Notes under the pieces: model-generated
Told to the model about the DNA's origin: nothing
What the model saw: the letters and a program-made list of their open reading frames with translations, nothing else
Databases searched by the model: none
Translations under genes and position numbers: made by a program
Shown here: positions 35,457 through 45,402 of the stretch, piece after piece
How the letters are laid out: each line of letters begins with the position of its first letter
Position numbering within the stretch: the stretch's first letter is position 1
From: Bacteroides timonensis
GTDB lineage: Bacteria; Bacteroidota; Bacteroidia; Bacteroidales; Bacteroidaceae
DNA length: 64,000 nt
Direction: 5' to 3'
NCBI RefSeq assembly: GCF_000513195.1
Contig: NZ_CBVI010000091.1
Coordinates: forward strand, 1-64,000

Positions 35457-37787
35457 TCACTTCATCATCCCAGGCGGACAGTTTTCCGCTCCCGCTCCCC
35501 ACTCTTTATTCGGTTCATCCCCCATCACAAACTCCATCACGCCACCATTCACTATATCCTGATGGGTAATGTAATTACGCGCATAAGGTTCCCCGTTCAG
35601 CGTTGCCGACTGAATATAGATATTCTTCTGCGATGCGTTACGGGCTTTCACTGTGAACTTCTTTCCACTCTCAAGATTCAGCGTGAAGCTGGGGTATGAG
35701 GGGCTGGCAAGTATATAATACGGAGTACCGGGACACACCGGATAGAATCCCATAGCGGAAAACATATACCAAGCCGACATCTGTCCGGCATCGTCATTGC
35801 CGGAAAGTCCGCCCGGTTCATTCAGATATTCCGTTTCCATAACGTGGCGGACGGCACGCTGGGTCTTCCAGGGTTCGCCTGCATAATTGAACATATAAGC
35901 AACCTGATGACACGGCTCGTTTCCATGCCAGTAACGCTGTTCGCTGAACATGGAATCCAACTTGGCTACATACTCATCTTTCCCTCCCATACTTGCCATC
36001 AGTCCGTATGGATCTTGCGGCACGTACCAGGTATAGTGACAGGGGGCACCTTCAGTAATAAAACGGGCAAAATTAAAAGCATTGGCATCATTCAGAAAAG
36101 TACCATCGGCATGGCGCCCCTGGGCATATCCCGTACGGGGATCTATCACATTGCGATAATTGGCAGCACGCCGTATCAATGCCTGGTAATCATCCGTCTT
36201 ACCCAAAGCTTTCGCCATCTGTGCAAGGGCAAAGTCATCATAAGCATACTCTAAGGTACGTGATACCTGTTCCTGGGTATGAAAGGCGTCGGGTACACCG
36301 TCTTCAAGAGGAATATATCCGTACTCCAGATAAGAGGTCAGAGCGCGACGCCCCATACCGTTTTTATATTCATCAGGGTTGGAAGGAGTTTCAAAGGCAT
36401 TCTTACGCATTCCTTCATAAGCCTTGTCCACATCGAAATTGCGAATTCCCTTACAGTAGGCATCACTGATGGCGGAGATACAATGATCGCCTATCATAGC
36501 GGCGGTATAGCTATTCCAGCAAGGGAAAATGGGTAGCCACCCGCCTTGCTCATATTTATGCACCAGAGATTGCATCATATCTCCGCCTTTGGTCGGGAAA
36601 AGCAGATTTATCATTGGATGCAGGGCACGGTAGGTATCCCACATGCTGTAATCTTCATAATACGTCTCTCCTTCAGGAAGTTGCCGTATCGGGGCTCCAT
36701 TCGCAAAAGAGGGATAACGTCCGTCCACATCATTGAACGTATGCGGCAGGAAAGAGGCACGATAGAAAGCACCGTAAAACATTTCCTTATCTGCAAGTCG
36801 TTCGGTCTCTACATCAATGGTGGAGAGGTGTTTCTCCCAGATTTGTCTTAGTTCTGTGCAAGTCTGTCCAAAGTCCCAATGAGGGATTTCAGCTTTCAGG
36901 TTCTTCAAAACACCGTCCCGGTCGGTAAAGGAGGAAGCGGCCTTCACCAATACTTCTTCACCCTCGGTCACATCAAACTCCACATAAGCCCCTATCTGCG
37001 CCGCATCTCCTATCCGGGTGGCACCTGGAGACAGGGAATCTCCCTTGAACACACCGTACCCCGTCGGCTTCTTTTGCAGCTGGACGATGAAATGCCCGCT
37101 ATACCCTGCCGGTTTGCCCCAGCCCTGATAAATGCGGTGAACAGGATTATATCCGTAGATCTGATTGTTGAGGGTATCGATGCAGATGTATCCCTGACCC
37201 TCATCACTGTTAGGGTTTACCACCAGATAACCTTTTCCCGCTTTGTTGTAAGTGAAACGGAATATCGCGGAACGCGAACGCCCCGTCATTTCGGCAGAGA
37301 TATTCTCATCCGGCAGGGGAACCGTATAATAAGCAGGAGTTGCCATTTCTTTCTCATGGGAGAAACGGGTGGAACGTGCTTCCGGCTGGCAACGCAATAC
37401 ACCGAAGAGCGGCATCAGCGTCATAGAACCGTAGTCCTGCGTACATCCGCCCACAATCCAGTGGGAGTTACGAAAGCCTTGCAGCAGAGTATCCGCGTAA
37501 TAATAGGGTGCTATGCATTTCTGCTCCGTGTCCCGCGTCTGCGCAGTCCAGAAGTTCATTCCGTTGGGTTCGAGTACCGCCGGGAGGGTTTGCCCGTATT
37601 CTTCCGTATCCCTGCCAAACAACCCCGCTGTATGGGTCGCACTGGGGGCGGTACCTACACGAGTATCGATATAGGATAATCGCGACTCGTCAATAGTTCC
37701 GCAGCGGCTGGTACACGAAATAGCAACCGGTAGCAACACAGTTGCCAATAACAGGGAACAGTATGTATAGATTGTCCGTCTCATCAT
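35457..37787 (-). CDS. GH92 alpha-mannosidase, lipoprotein-like
   Basis: A 776-residue GH92 enzyme, distinct from the one at 27 kb. The N-terminus (MMRRTIYTYCSLLLATVLLPVAISC) has a lipobox-like end at Cys25, so it may be a surface or outer-membrane lipoprotein. Family features are SYIDTRVGTAPSA, GFRNSHWIVGGCTQDYG, YSMWDTYRALHPM and GGLSGNDDAGQMSAWY near the C-terminus. The first part, with HTAGLFGRDTEEYGQTLP, is typical of the larger GH92 subgroup. It lies 2 bp from the HGSNAT-like gene and 27 bp before the GH28-like gene. Confidence 0.92.
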   Translation of the reverse strand: MMRRTIYTYCSLLLATVLLPVAISCTSRCGTIDESRLSYIDTRVGTAPSATHTAGLFGRDTEEYGQTLPAVLEPNGMNFWTAQTRDTEQKCIAPYYYADTLLQGFRNSHWIVGGCTQDYGSMTLMPLFGVLRCQPEARSTRFSHEKEMATPAYYTVPLPDENISAEMTGRSRSAIFRFTYNKAGKGYLVVNPNSDEGQGYICIDTLNNQIYGYNPVHRIYQGWGKPAGYSGHFIVQLQKKPTGYGVFKGDSLSPGATRIGDAAQIGAYVEFDVTEGEEVLVKAASSFTDRDGVLKNLKAEIPHWDFGQTCTELRQIWEKHLSTIDVETERLADKEMFYGAFYRASFLPHTFNDVDGRYPSFANGAPIRQLPEGETYYEDYSMWDTYRALHPMINLLFPTKGGDMMQSLVHKYEQGGWLPIFPCWNSYTAAMIGDHCISAISDAYCKGIRNFDVDKAYEGMRKNAFETPSNPDEYKNGMGRRALTSYLEYGYIPLEDGVPDAFHTQEQVSRTLEYAYDDFALAQMAKALGKTDDYQALIRRAANYRNVIDPRTGYAQGRHADGTFLNDANAFNFARFITEGAPCHYTWYVPQDPYGLMASMGGKDEYVAKLDSMFSEQRYWHGNEPCHQVAYMFNYAGEPWKTQRAVRHVMETEYLNEPGGLSGNDDAGQMSAWYMFSAMGFYPVCPGTPYYILASPSYPSFTLNLESGKKFTVKARNASQKNIYIQSATLNGEPYARNYITHQDIVNGGVMEFVMGDEPNKEWGAGAENCPPGMMK

Positions 37788-37789
37788 TA

Positions 37790-38923
37790 CTATATTTTTA
37801 TATAGATTTTCTTTTTATACAATGGATAGCCGCACACTCCCATCAGCAGTGTAAAGGCAAGGGCGTAAACGGCAGATGCCAGATAAGGACCGGTTATCAG
37901 AAAGTGTATTCCTCCGTAAATAACCGGCTTGCTTCCGGTGGCGCCAATGACAATAGCCGCTACCTCGCTGAGTACGTAGAGAAACAAAGGGTTGACTCCG
38001 AATATTTCAAAGAAACGACACCAGTTCCTCTTTTCCTTCATATCGATGAAGTAAATCAGCACAGACTGGAGCATGGCTGCCAATCCACAAGTGACTAACA
38101 CAAATGTAGGCGACCAGATACGCTTATTCAACGGCAAAGCCTCTGCCAGCACAAAACCGCACGTCATCAGAATAAAACCTGCAACAAACAATTTCAGTGT
38201 TTTCTGTTCCAAAGCTTCCTTAGCCAGAATGATTTTCCCACAACAGAAGCCGATCAATGTATGAGCGATAGCAGAAAGGGTACTGGTAAGTCCTTCCGGA
38301 TCTATCGGGCTTTTATGATAAAGGTGGTCTGCACCTAATACATTCCGGTCTATGACAGCCAGAAGGTTTGTATCATCCGGTGCATATCCATTACCTATGT
38401 AAAGCAAAACGGCATATCCGGCGATAAGGAAACCAATGATCCAGCCGATATATTTATGATTGACATACAAAGCTGCAAAGGAAACGACACAATAGCACAA
38501 AGCTATGCGCGGCAGAACTCCTGTAAGCCGAAGATGGGCAAAAGGAAAGAAATCTCCATCACAAATAAAGTGAAACCAGTGAATAGCCCAGCCGATGCAT
38601 AGAATGACAAGAGTACGTTTCAGTATCTTACGGACCACTGAGCCAGATGCCTGGAAATGGAACTTGCTCAAAGCAATATAAGTGGAGATTCCCATGATGA
38701 ACAAAAAGAACGGAAAGACCAGGTCGCAAAGAGTCAACCCATTCCATACAGAATGTTGCAAGGAACTGTATGACAGCTTCCCACCGGAATTATTGACGAG
38801 AATCATACCGACGACAGTAATTCCGCGCAGCACATCGAGAGAAAGCAGACGCTTTTTCAATTGACAATTGACAGTTGACAATTGACAATTATCTGTAGAG
38901 TGGAGGGGAGATGCTGTTTGCAT
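37790..38923 (-). CDS. HGSNAT-like membrane acyltransferase (COG4299/DUF5009)
   Basis: A 377-residue polytopic inner-membrane protein with about ten hydrophobic segments and the family start KKRLLSLDVLRGITVVGMILVNN. The human relative, HGSNAT, acetylates terminal glucosamine of heparan sulfate on the lysosomal membrane. Other visible blocks are LVFPFFLFIMGIS and LTGVLPRIALCYCVVSF. The first 22 residues (containing NCQLSTVNCQL) are encoded by a TTGACAA repeat element; homologous sequence begins only at residue 22, where the codon is TTG. The ATG at 38923 is thus either a new start supplied by the repeat or unused in favour of TTG at 38860. Its neighbour is GH89 (alpha-N-acetylglucosaminidase), the next enzyme in the lysosomal pathway. 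Confidence 0.85.
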   Translation of the reverse strand: MQTASPLHSTDNCQLSTVNCQLKKRLLSLDVLRGITVVGMILVNNSGGKLSYSSLQHSVWNGLTLCDLVFPFFLFIMGISTYIALSKFHFQASGSVVRKILKRTLVILCIGWAIHWFHFICDGDFFPFAHLRLTGVLPRIALCYCVVSFAALYVNHKYIGWIIGFLIAGYAVLLYIGNGYAPDDTNLLAVIDRNVLGADHLYHKSPIDPEGLTSTLSAIAHTLIGFCCGKIILAKEALEQKTLKLFVAGFILMTCGFVLAEALPLNKRIWSPTFVLVTCGLAAMLQSVLIYFIDMKEKRNWCRFFEIFGVNPLFLYVLSEVAAIVIGATGSKPVIYGGIHFLITGPYLASAVYALAFTLLMGVCGYPLYKKKIYIKI

Positions 38924-38998
38924 ATGTTATGGGGGTTAATTAAAAACAGTTATTGCGCAGCCTAATTGTCAACTGTCAATTGTCAACTGTCAATTGAA
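38856..38998. repeat. TTGACAA inverted element spanning two gene ends
   Basis: The left arm (38856-38890) and right arm (38963-38998) are tandem copies of the 7-bp unit CAATTGA/CAGTTGA, inverted to one another over about 35 bp, around a 72-bp centre. The right arm encodes the last residues of the GH89 protein (QLTVDN) and the left arm the first part of the HGSNAT-like protein. It is the same element type as at 14111-14206. Confidence 0.75.
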
Positions 38999-41147
38999 AA
39001 AGGGCTTCTTTCGCCACATCCACACAGCTTCCTTCAGGAACCGAACCATACGGATTTTTTGCCAGTGTCCAGGGTTCTTCCATCGCATAATAATCCAGCT
39101 TAACTTCGGGTTTACCATCCAGTTGATCCTGAAGAGTTTGCCAGTAGGCTGCCCAACGTTTATAATAGAAATCGCGCAGAATACCGTTCCATTCCTTATG
39201 GGCATAGTCGCGCAGACCACCGTCATCAGCGCAAACACGATTGCCCCAAGTGGTTATCTGCACGCGGGCATTCCACTCGTACAGGTCTTTTTCTTCGGGA
39301 GTAGTCCCCAAATTGCGTGCCTGCTCTATCCAGCGGCCTACACGGAATTCACTACGTGTACCCAGCAATTTATCCTGCAACAAAAGCAGATCCAAGAATT
39401 TCTGTGAATCACAGGCGAAGCTACGTTTATCGAAGCTCTTGAAGTCGGCAATAGCCCGATTGTATGTGATACGCCCTTTATCGGAGATGGCTTGTCGCAC
39501 GATGTCCACCAAGTCATATTCAAAGTTATTATTACCACGATATCTATCAGCTACTTCCACCATCAGCCGTGCAGCTTCTTCCGTAACGGTAGGATCATAA
39601 TAGTTCTTCATCTTCGACCAGCTCGATGCCTGGAAGTTATTCAGCGAAGGACGTCCGCAGAAAATAGACTCATGAGGGCCTTGTTGGTTGTTTCCGAAAG
39701 GGCAGTTATAAATGGTATTGGCAAGCAAAGTCCATGCTTTTTCTATCTTCTCGTCTCTTACTCCGTAACGGGCAAAGAGATAATCTTTCAGCCATTCCTC
39801 TTTCGTGAATTTCTCCGATCTCCAAGGAAGTTCGCACATCAGTTCAAACATCATGGGGTTATTCTCTGCACCTTCCATGGTCAGACCTATTCCTTTCAGA
39901 TGAACTGCTAACGGATTGTTCTTAGTCAGGTAGAAGTTATCGAGTAGCTGGTCCATGCGACCGTGCAATCCCACATTGCCACCGAAATTGAGCAACATAC
40001 AGAACAGCCAGTTGTGCTGTTCATAACCCTTGTCACGCTTCCAGATGGAAGGGATTCCCCACATAGGACGACATTCACTGAACAGGTCCAGTATCAGCAG
40101 ATCTCCATTCTGCATATTCTTTATCATCTCGGGACGAGGGTTCTCTGTCCAGCCCTGCACTACCCAGGTGGCTTTCGGATTCACTTTTTTCATAGCCGCC
40201 ATAATAGCTTTCCCGGCCGCATCGAAATCTACTGAAGCAGCATTCTCGGCTTCATGAAAAGGATCCATGGAATAATAATCAGCCTTGCCGAAAAGCTTCT
40301 CCTGCTCCTGATAATATAAATCGGCAATCTCGGCAAAGCGGATATCGGTAGGTTGCAAGAAAGCAGGACGGGTAAAACCGTTCCATAAATCAGACTTGGT
40401 CAGGTTCAGTCCCAACTTCTCGTCAGCATCATGCGGAACCATTCCGGAATATCCCGGAAACACAGGTTTAATGCCATATTCGCGCATACGCTTCAGGATT
40501 TTCTTCTGCAAAGCTTCCTGCTGTACATACCAGGAATCCGGATTAGGTCCGCCCCATCCTTCCAGATTATTCATTGCCCACCAGGCAAGAAAAGCAGGAC
40601 CGGCAATGAACCGGTTAATTTCATCTTTAGAATATCCCAGTTTTTGAAGCATATTGAACCAGATACATTCCTGGCCTACGGCTGCCAAAGGGAGATTGAT
40701 ACCATGTAGAGCCATCCAGTCTATTTCTTTCTCCCAGCGTTCCCAATCCCAAAAGGCCATGGTGTAGGAATAGGTACAGTAGTTGAAATCGTAACGGAGT
40801 GAGAGGGATGTTTCGTGACGTTCTTTTCGGGGGACGGGAGGAAGTACCTGCGGCAATTTCGCCTGCATACCATTCCATGACAGTTGGATACCGGCATAAT
40901 ATTTCAGATACCAGTTGATACCTGTCGCTATATTCACATAGTTATTACCCCGGACTACGACTTTAGTCCCTTTCTGGTCCAGTTCGAAAAAATCATCCGC
41001 ACCTTTCTTGAATTCGATAACAAATTTCTTCGATGCTCCCTTATCAATTCTTTCGAGCAAACCATTTATAGGGTTGGCAGATAACTGAACGGATAAACCT
41101 ACTACTAACAAGATGAGTAAACTGAGTTTGATTTTCATGGTATTCAT
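38976..41147 (-). CDS. GH89 alpha-N-acetylglucosaminidase
   Basis: A 723-residue family 89 glycosidase; the family removes alpha-linked GlcNAc (human NAGLU acts on heparan sulfate; bacterial ones also act on mucin). The signal peptide ends near LSANP. Family signatures are RYDFNYCTYSYTMAFWDWERWEKEIDW-type text near residue 120 (in pieces RYDFNYCTYSY, FWDWERWEKEID), MALHGINLPLA, WGGPNPDSWY, FPGYSGMVP, YSMDPFHEAEN (containing a catalytic Glu region) and WVVQGWTENPRPE. Length is normal. Its promoter is at 41164-41171. The extreme C-terminus comes from a repeat element. Confidence 0.92.
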   Translation of the reverse strand: MNTMKIKLSLLILLVVGLSVQLSANPINGLLERIDKGASKKFVIEFKKGADDFFELDQKGTKVVVRGNNYVNIATGINWYLKYYAGIQLSWNGMQAKLPQVLPPVPRKERHETSLSLRYDFNYCTYSYTMAFWDWERWEKEIDWMALHGINLPLAAVGQECIWFNMLQKLGYSKDEINRFIAGPAFLAWWAMNNLEGWGGPNPDSWYVQQEALQKKILKRMREYGIKPVFPGYSGMVPHDADEKLGLNLTKSDLWNGFTRPAFLQPTDIRFAEIADLYYQEQEKLFGKADYYSMDPFHEAENAASVDFDAAGKAIMAAMKKVNPKATWVVQGWTENPRPEMIKNMQNGDLLILDLFSECRPMWGIPSIWKRDKGYEQHNWLFCMLLNFGGNVGLHGRMDQLLDNFYLTKNNPLAVHLKGIGLTMEGAENNPMMFELMCELPWRSEKFTKEEWLKDYLFARYGVRDEKIEKAWTLLANTIYNCPFGNNQQGPHESIFCGRPSLNNFQASSWSKMKNYYDPTVTEEAARLMVEVADRYRGNNNFEYDLVDIVRQAISDKGRITYNRAIADFKSFDKRSFACDSQKFLDLLLLQDKLLGTRSEFRVGRWIEQARNLGTTPEEKDLYEWNARVQITTWGNRVCADDGGLRDYAHKEWNGILRDFYYKRWAAYWQTLQDQLDGKPEVKLDYYAMEEPWTLAKNPYGSVPEGSCVDVAKEALFQLTVDN

Positions 41148-41163
41148 TCTTCTGGGTGATGTG

Positions 41164-41171
41164 CAAAAGTA
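41164..41171 (-). promoter_or_regulatory. -7 box of the GH89 operon
   Basis: CAAAAGTA reads TACTTTTG on the minus strand, 17 nt ahead of the GH89 start at 41147. It is the only good promoter box before five closely spaced genes (GH89 to phosphatase), and a natural target of the HTCS encoded just upstream. Confidence 0.6.
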
Positions 41172-41229
41172 GGCGTTTATTTTTTTATGTAAGGAGAAAA
41201 TAGAAAAGTTTGGGGCGAATATAGTAAAC

Positions 41230-44200
41230 TCACTTCTTCCCCAGCTTCGAGCTCGGCAAATATCCGAAGAACTCTTTGAAACACTTCGTAAAATATTTAG
41301 GATCGTTGAATCCTACAGCATAGGCTATTTCGGAGACATTCACATCTCCCGATCCCTCCTGTATCATCCGTTGCGCCACGTTCAGACGGTAGTTCTTCAT
41401 AAACTGCCCGATGGGCTGTCCCGTCAGGTCCTGCATTTTCTTGTTGACCAATGTCTTGCTGTAGCCCATGTCGCGTACAAAGCGTTCCAGGTTATATTCC
41501 GCATCGGCATAGTGTTCCTTCATCAGGTTGACTGCATTCGTAATGAATGTCTTGTCTCGCGATTCTTCCTTTACATGCAGCTCTTCCACATTACTGCTGG
41601 ATGAGAACATCTTCTTATATTTCCTTCGCAGACTCAATATATTACGGATACGAAGCCGGAGCACTTCTTCATCAAAAGGTTTGCAAAGATACTCGTCCAC
41701 GCCTATTTCAAAACTTCTTTTCTCTTGTACGTCCGAGCGAAGCGCCGTAAGCATCAGGAAAGGAATGTGCGAAGTCGCCAGATTCTCCTTGATACGGCGG
41801 GACAACTCCATACCATCCATCACAGGCATCATCAAATCACTGACTATTAAGTCGACGGTATGTTTCTGAACGATTTCAAGAGCCTCCTGCCCATCACCTG
41901 CCTCAAACAAACGATAATTACCCACAAGCAACGTACGGATATACGAACGCATATCTTTATTATCTTCCACAATCAGGATAGTCTCTTTCTTCTGAGTGTC
42001 CTCCGGTTGTAAGGTATCGGGCAGATATACATTGTTGGGCTGTACCACAACTTCTCCGTTCGTTTCTACCCGCACTCCGGGAATCAATGGCATAAACATA
42101 CGGAATGAAGCCCCCTGCCTGTGATTATTGCGGGCAAAGATTTCTCCGCCATGCAAGTACACAATCCGCTTGCACAGGAAAAGACCGATACCTGTGCCGC
42201 TCTGCCCGTAAACCGGATATTTGGTACTCTTCTTAGACTGGTAAAAGCGGTCGAAAATCTTTTCCAGATCTTCCGCCACAAGGCCATGTCCCGTATCGCA
42301 TACATTCATATAGAGTAGTTTCTCCCCGTCCTTTCCTCTGACAGACGCCACAAATATGTCAATACGACCGTTATCCGGTGTAAACTTAATAGCATTCGAA
42401 ACCAGATTCACCAACACCTTGCGCATATATCCCGTATCGATCATCAGAAAGGGATTCTCCAAACGGAAATAAGTACATATGTCGATATGCCTTTCCTTGG
42501 CAAAGACTCTGAAAGGTATCAGCAACTCAGACAAAAACTCGATAAAATTCGAGGAACGCTTATCCAGCACCACCTTGTCTATGTCCAGTTTCCGGAAGTC
42601 CATCAGTTCATTGACCAGGGAAAGCAAATACCGTGAATTTCGCTCGGCTATCTGCAACTGTGCCTTTACAGCCTCATCCTGCGTCTCCTTTAAAGCATGT
42701 TCAATGGGGCCATGAATCAGTGTAACCGGAGTACGGAATTCATGAGTGATGTTCGTAAAGAAAGCAATCTTCTCTTCCGTAATCTCCTTTACGTGTTGAG
42801 CCATGTTTTCCAATTGTTTGTTCTGGACAGCCAGTTCCTGCGTGCGCAGTTCCACTTCTTTTTCCAATCGCGCTTTCTGTTCACGATAACTCCGCATCTT
42901 CCGCTTATAGAATAAATAAATAGCAAGGCAAATAACTACGACAAGAAGCAGATAGAATCCAATGGATTTATAGAAATAAGGAGTGATCCCCACTTCTATG
43001 TCGGTTATTTCATCCGACCAACGCCCCAACTCATCCGTCGCACGCACTTGCAGAGTGTAGTTCCCCGACGGGACAGCCGCATATCTTGCCATATAATCAC
43101 CCGGTTGAGTTTCATTCCACTCTTCCTCGTATCCCTCCAGACGATAGGCAAAGCGAATACGGCTGCTGTTTCCATAATTCTGTGTGGTAAATCCTACGGA
43201 GAAACGATTCTCCCTTTCATGCAGGAAAATACCGGAGGCAAGGGTGATATCCTTTTGCAGATAATCACCACTGGAAGGATAGATAATATTTCCTCCAATC
43301 GCCAGTGAAGAGAGTTTCACATGCGAATCCGCAGACGGCGAAGTTTCATTATCAGAATGAATAATAACCAATCCGTCTATGGTAGCCATATAGATAAAGT
43401 CGTGTTTTGGCGAATAATGGATGCCGTTCCAGTAGAACTGAGTAGCCGGCAGGCCATCAGCCTGCGTGTAGTTACTGAATGTCATCGACTGGATATTCAG
43501 ACGGGACACTCCATCATTCGTAGTCAGCCACAAGTTTCCCTTCCCGTCTTCAGCCATACCGATAATTGTATTATTAGGCAACCCGTGACGTGTGGTATAG
43601 TTTTTAAAGACAAAGTGATTATTCTTGTCACTCGTCAACTGATACAGTCCGCTTCCATTGCCACCCAGCCAGATAGTACCATTCTTGTCTTCCAAGATGC
43701 AATTAATCTTTTCCAGTTGTGTTGACTGTGGATTATCCAGTTTATACCGAAGATATTTATAATCAAAGCGCTTGTTCGACTTGGCAAAAGAAGCAAGGTC
43801 TACAATGAAGACACCTTGTGTGGTACCCACCCACAAACGCTTATCCTTATCAATCAGCAGGGCGTGAACCGCTTCGAACTCATTATCCGACTGATCGAAT
43901 AATACACGGATGAAAGTATCTTTCCGCTTATCGTAGAAATGCACTCCACGTGTAGAGCCGAACCATATTCCGTGATTGATCACATCTTCACAGGCACTAT
44001 TGATAAAGTCACCTTCCAATTCGGGAATATTCTCACGGGTATAGCGCTTAAAGGTACGGTTATTGGGAATATTCAGGTTCAGTTCGTTGATGCCCACACC
44101 CCAGGTATATGCCCACAGACGGTTATCGGAGTCAATCAGCAGTCCGTTAATAGTGTTATTACTGATGGAAGTTATATCGTTAGGAGAAAAAAGATGATGG

Positions 44201-45402
44201 GCACAAGTCTTTTCCTCCTGATTCCATTTCATCAGTCCACGTTCTACTAATCCAATCCAAAGATTGCCGTCTTTATCTTCACCTACGGCATTAACAGGTG
44301 TAGGAGTATCTGTTTCTGTGACAGAAGTACCGCATGTCCATAATTCTGTTTGCAAGCGCTTCGGGGAAAGCAGGTTGATGCCTCCGGTTTCAGTACCCAG
44401 CCAGATGGTCTCTCCATCGGTGAACAGGCAGTTGATGGCATTACAGTTAATGGTTACTCCACCCCGGTCACTGGTCTGACGGATGAATGAAAAAGTATCC
44501 GTATCTTTGTTATACACATTCAGTCCATTCAGGGTAGATACGATCAGGTGTCCCCGTTCCGTCAGTTTGATATCCGTTATATAGGCCTGGCTCAACATTC
44601 CGGGGCGATGAGTGGAGTAGCGATACCTCTTCAGACTTCGTTCGGCATGATTATATCTGAATAAACCACGGTTAGAGCCAATCCACAAAGCATCCCCATC
44701 CGCCTGCATACAGGAAATCCGCCAATCTTCACTGAAAGAAACCAAACTATCGGACAAGATATCTGCCTTTAAGAGATGGTCCGGTTGCTTCTCGACACGA
44801 TATACCTGGTTGTCAATGCCTGCACAAACTGCCCAGCCTATATCAAGAATGGCATGTACGGGAGATTCGTATTCGCTCTTCAGACGATACCAGGTCTTTA
44901 TATCTCCCTGATCGTCCAAATCAATACACCACAGTTCTTTATTGCCGGAAATCCATAAATCTCCCTGTCTGTCTTTATAGATGGTACTGACGTTTTCATT
45001 CAGCAACTTTTGCAGCGGACTATCCGGTGGAACAGGGAGTTTTACCAAAGCATAAGTATTCAGGTCGAGGATATCTATTCCACCTTCGGATGCAATCCAC
45101 AATCGCCGGAAGTTATCTTCACAAATCTTATGGACAAAGTCATTCTTTAAGCGTATCGGTTCCGTTTGTGTACCATAGTTCAGGAACTGGTAACCATCAT
45201 ATCTGCCTATACCATAATGTGTGGAAACCCAGACGTACCCTCCGGAATCTTTAAAGATATCACTTACAAAGCTATAAGGCAGCCCTGCATTTTCAGTGAT
45301 AAACTTAAAGTTGTACTGGCTGAAAAAGCGATCCGCACTTTTCGGAAAAAGCGCCAAAGCATGTATCAGACAGATGAGAAAAAGGAAAATACGTTGTTTC
45401 AT
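41230..45402 (-). CDS. Hybrid two-component system regulator (HTCS)
   Basis: A 1390-residue one-protein signalling chain typical of Bacteroides glycan loci. In order: signal segment (about 1-20); two seven-bladed Reg_prop propellers (about 30-700; repeated LWIGS/LWVGTTQG motifs); Y_Y_Y domain (about 745-805); membrane segment (about 815-835); HisKA with His887 in THEFRTPVTL; HATPase with LVNLVSNAIKF, DTGHGL and GTGIGLFLCK; receiver with Asp1189 in VSDLMMPVMDG; and a C-terminal AraC-type HTH (about 1290-1390; VSEIAYAVGFNDPKYFTKCFKEFFGY). All phosphotransfer residues are intact. It should sense a glycan fragment in the periplasm and activate the GH89 operon that starts 82 bp downstream. Its start overlaps the acyl-CoA synthetase stop by 4 nt. 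Confidence 0.95.
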   Translation of the reverse strand: MKQRIFLFLICLIHALALFPKSADRFFSQYNFKFITENAGLPYSFVSDIFKDSGGYVWVSTHYGIGRYDGYQFLNYGTQTEPIRLKNDFVHKICEDNFRRLWIASEGGIDILDLNTYALVKLPVPPDSPLQKLLNENVSTIYKDRQGDLWISGNKELWCIDLDDQGDIKTWYRLKSEYESPVHAILDIGWAVCAGIDNQVYRVEKQPDHLLKADILSDSLVSFSEDWRISCMQADGDALWIGSNRGLFRYNHAERSLKRYRYSTHRPGMLSQAYITDIKLTERGHLIVSTLNGLNVYNKDTDTFSFIRQTSDRGGVTINCNAINCLFTDGETIWLGTETGGINLLSPKRLQTELWTCGTSVTETDTPTPVNAVGEDKDGNLWIGLVERGLMKWNQEEKTCAHHLFSPNDITSISNNTINGLLIDSDNRLWAYTWGVGINELNLNIPNNRTFKRYTRENIPELEGDFINSACEDVINHGIWFGSTRGVHFYDKRKDTFIRVLFDQSDNEFEAVHALLIDKDKRLWVGTTQGVFIVDLASFAKSNKRFDYKYLRYKLDNPQSTQLEKINCILEDKNGTIWLGGNGSGLYQLTSDKNNHFVFKNYTTRHGLPNNTIIGMAEDGKGNLWLTTNDGVSRLNIQSMTFSNYTQADGLPATQFYWNGIHYSPKHDFIYMATIDGLVIIHSDNETSPSADSHVKLSSLAIGGNIIYPSSGDYLQKDITLASGIFLHERENRFSVGFTTQNYGNSSRIRFAYRLEGYEEEWNETQPGDYMARYAAVPSGNYTLQVRATDELGRWSDEITDIEVGITPYFYKSIGFYLLLVVVICLAIYLFYKRKMRSYREQKARLEKEVELRTQELAVQNKQLENMAQHVKEITEEKIAFFTNITHEFRTPVTLIHGPIEHALKETQDEAVKAQLQIAERNSRYLLSLVNELMDFRKLDIDKVVLDKRSSNFIEFLSELLIPFRVFAKERHIDICTYFRLENPFLMIDTGYMRKVLVNLVSNAIKFTPDNGRIDIFVASVRGKDGEKLLYMNVCDTGHGLVAEDLEKIFDRFYQSKKSTKYPVYGQSGTGIGLFLCKRIVYLHGGEIFARNNHRQGASFRMFMPLIPGVRVETNGEVVVQPNNVYLPDTLQPEDTQKKETILIVEDNKDMRSYIRTLLVGNYRLFEAGDGQEALEIVQKHTVDLIVSDLMMPVMDGMELSRRIKENLATSHIPFLMLTALRSDVQEKRSFEIGVDEYLCKPFDEEVLRLRIRNILSLRRKYKKMFSSSSNVEELHVKEESRDKTFITNAVNLMKEHYADAEYNLERFVRDMGYSKTLVNKKMQDLTGQPIGQFMKNYRLNVAQRMIQEGSGDVNVSEIAYAVGFNDPKYFTKCFKEFFGYLPSSKLGKK

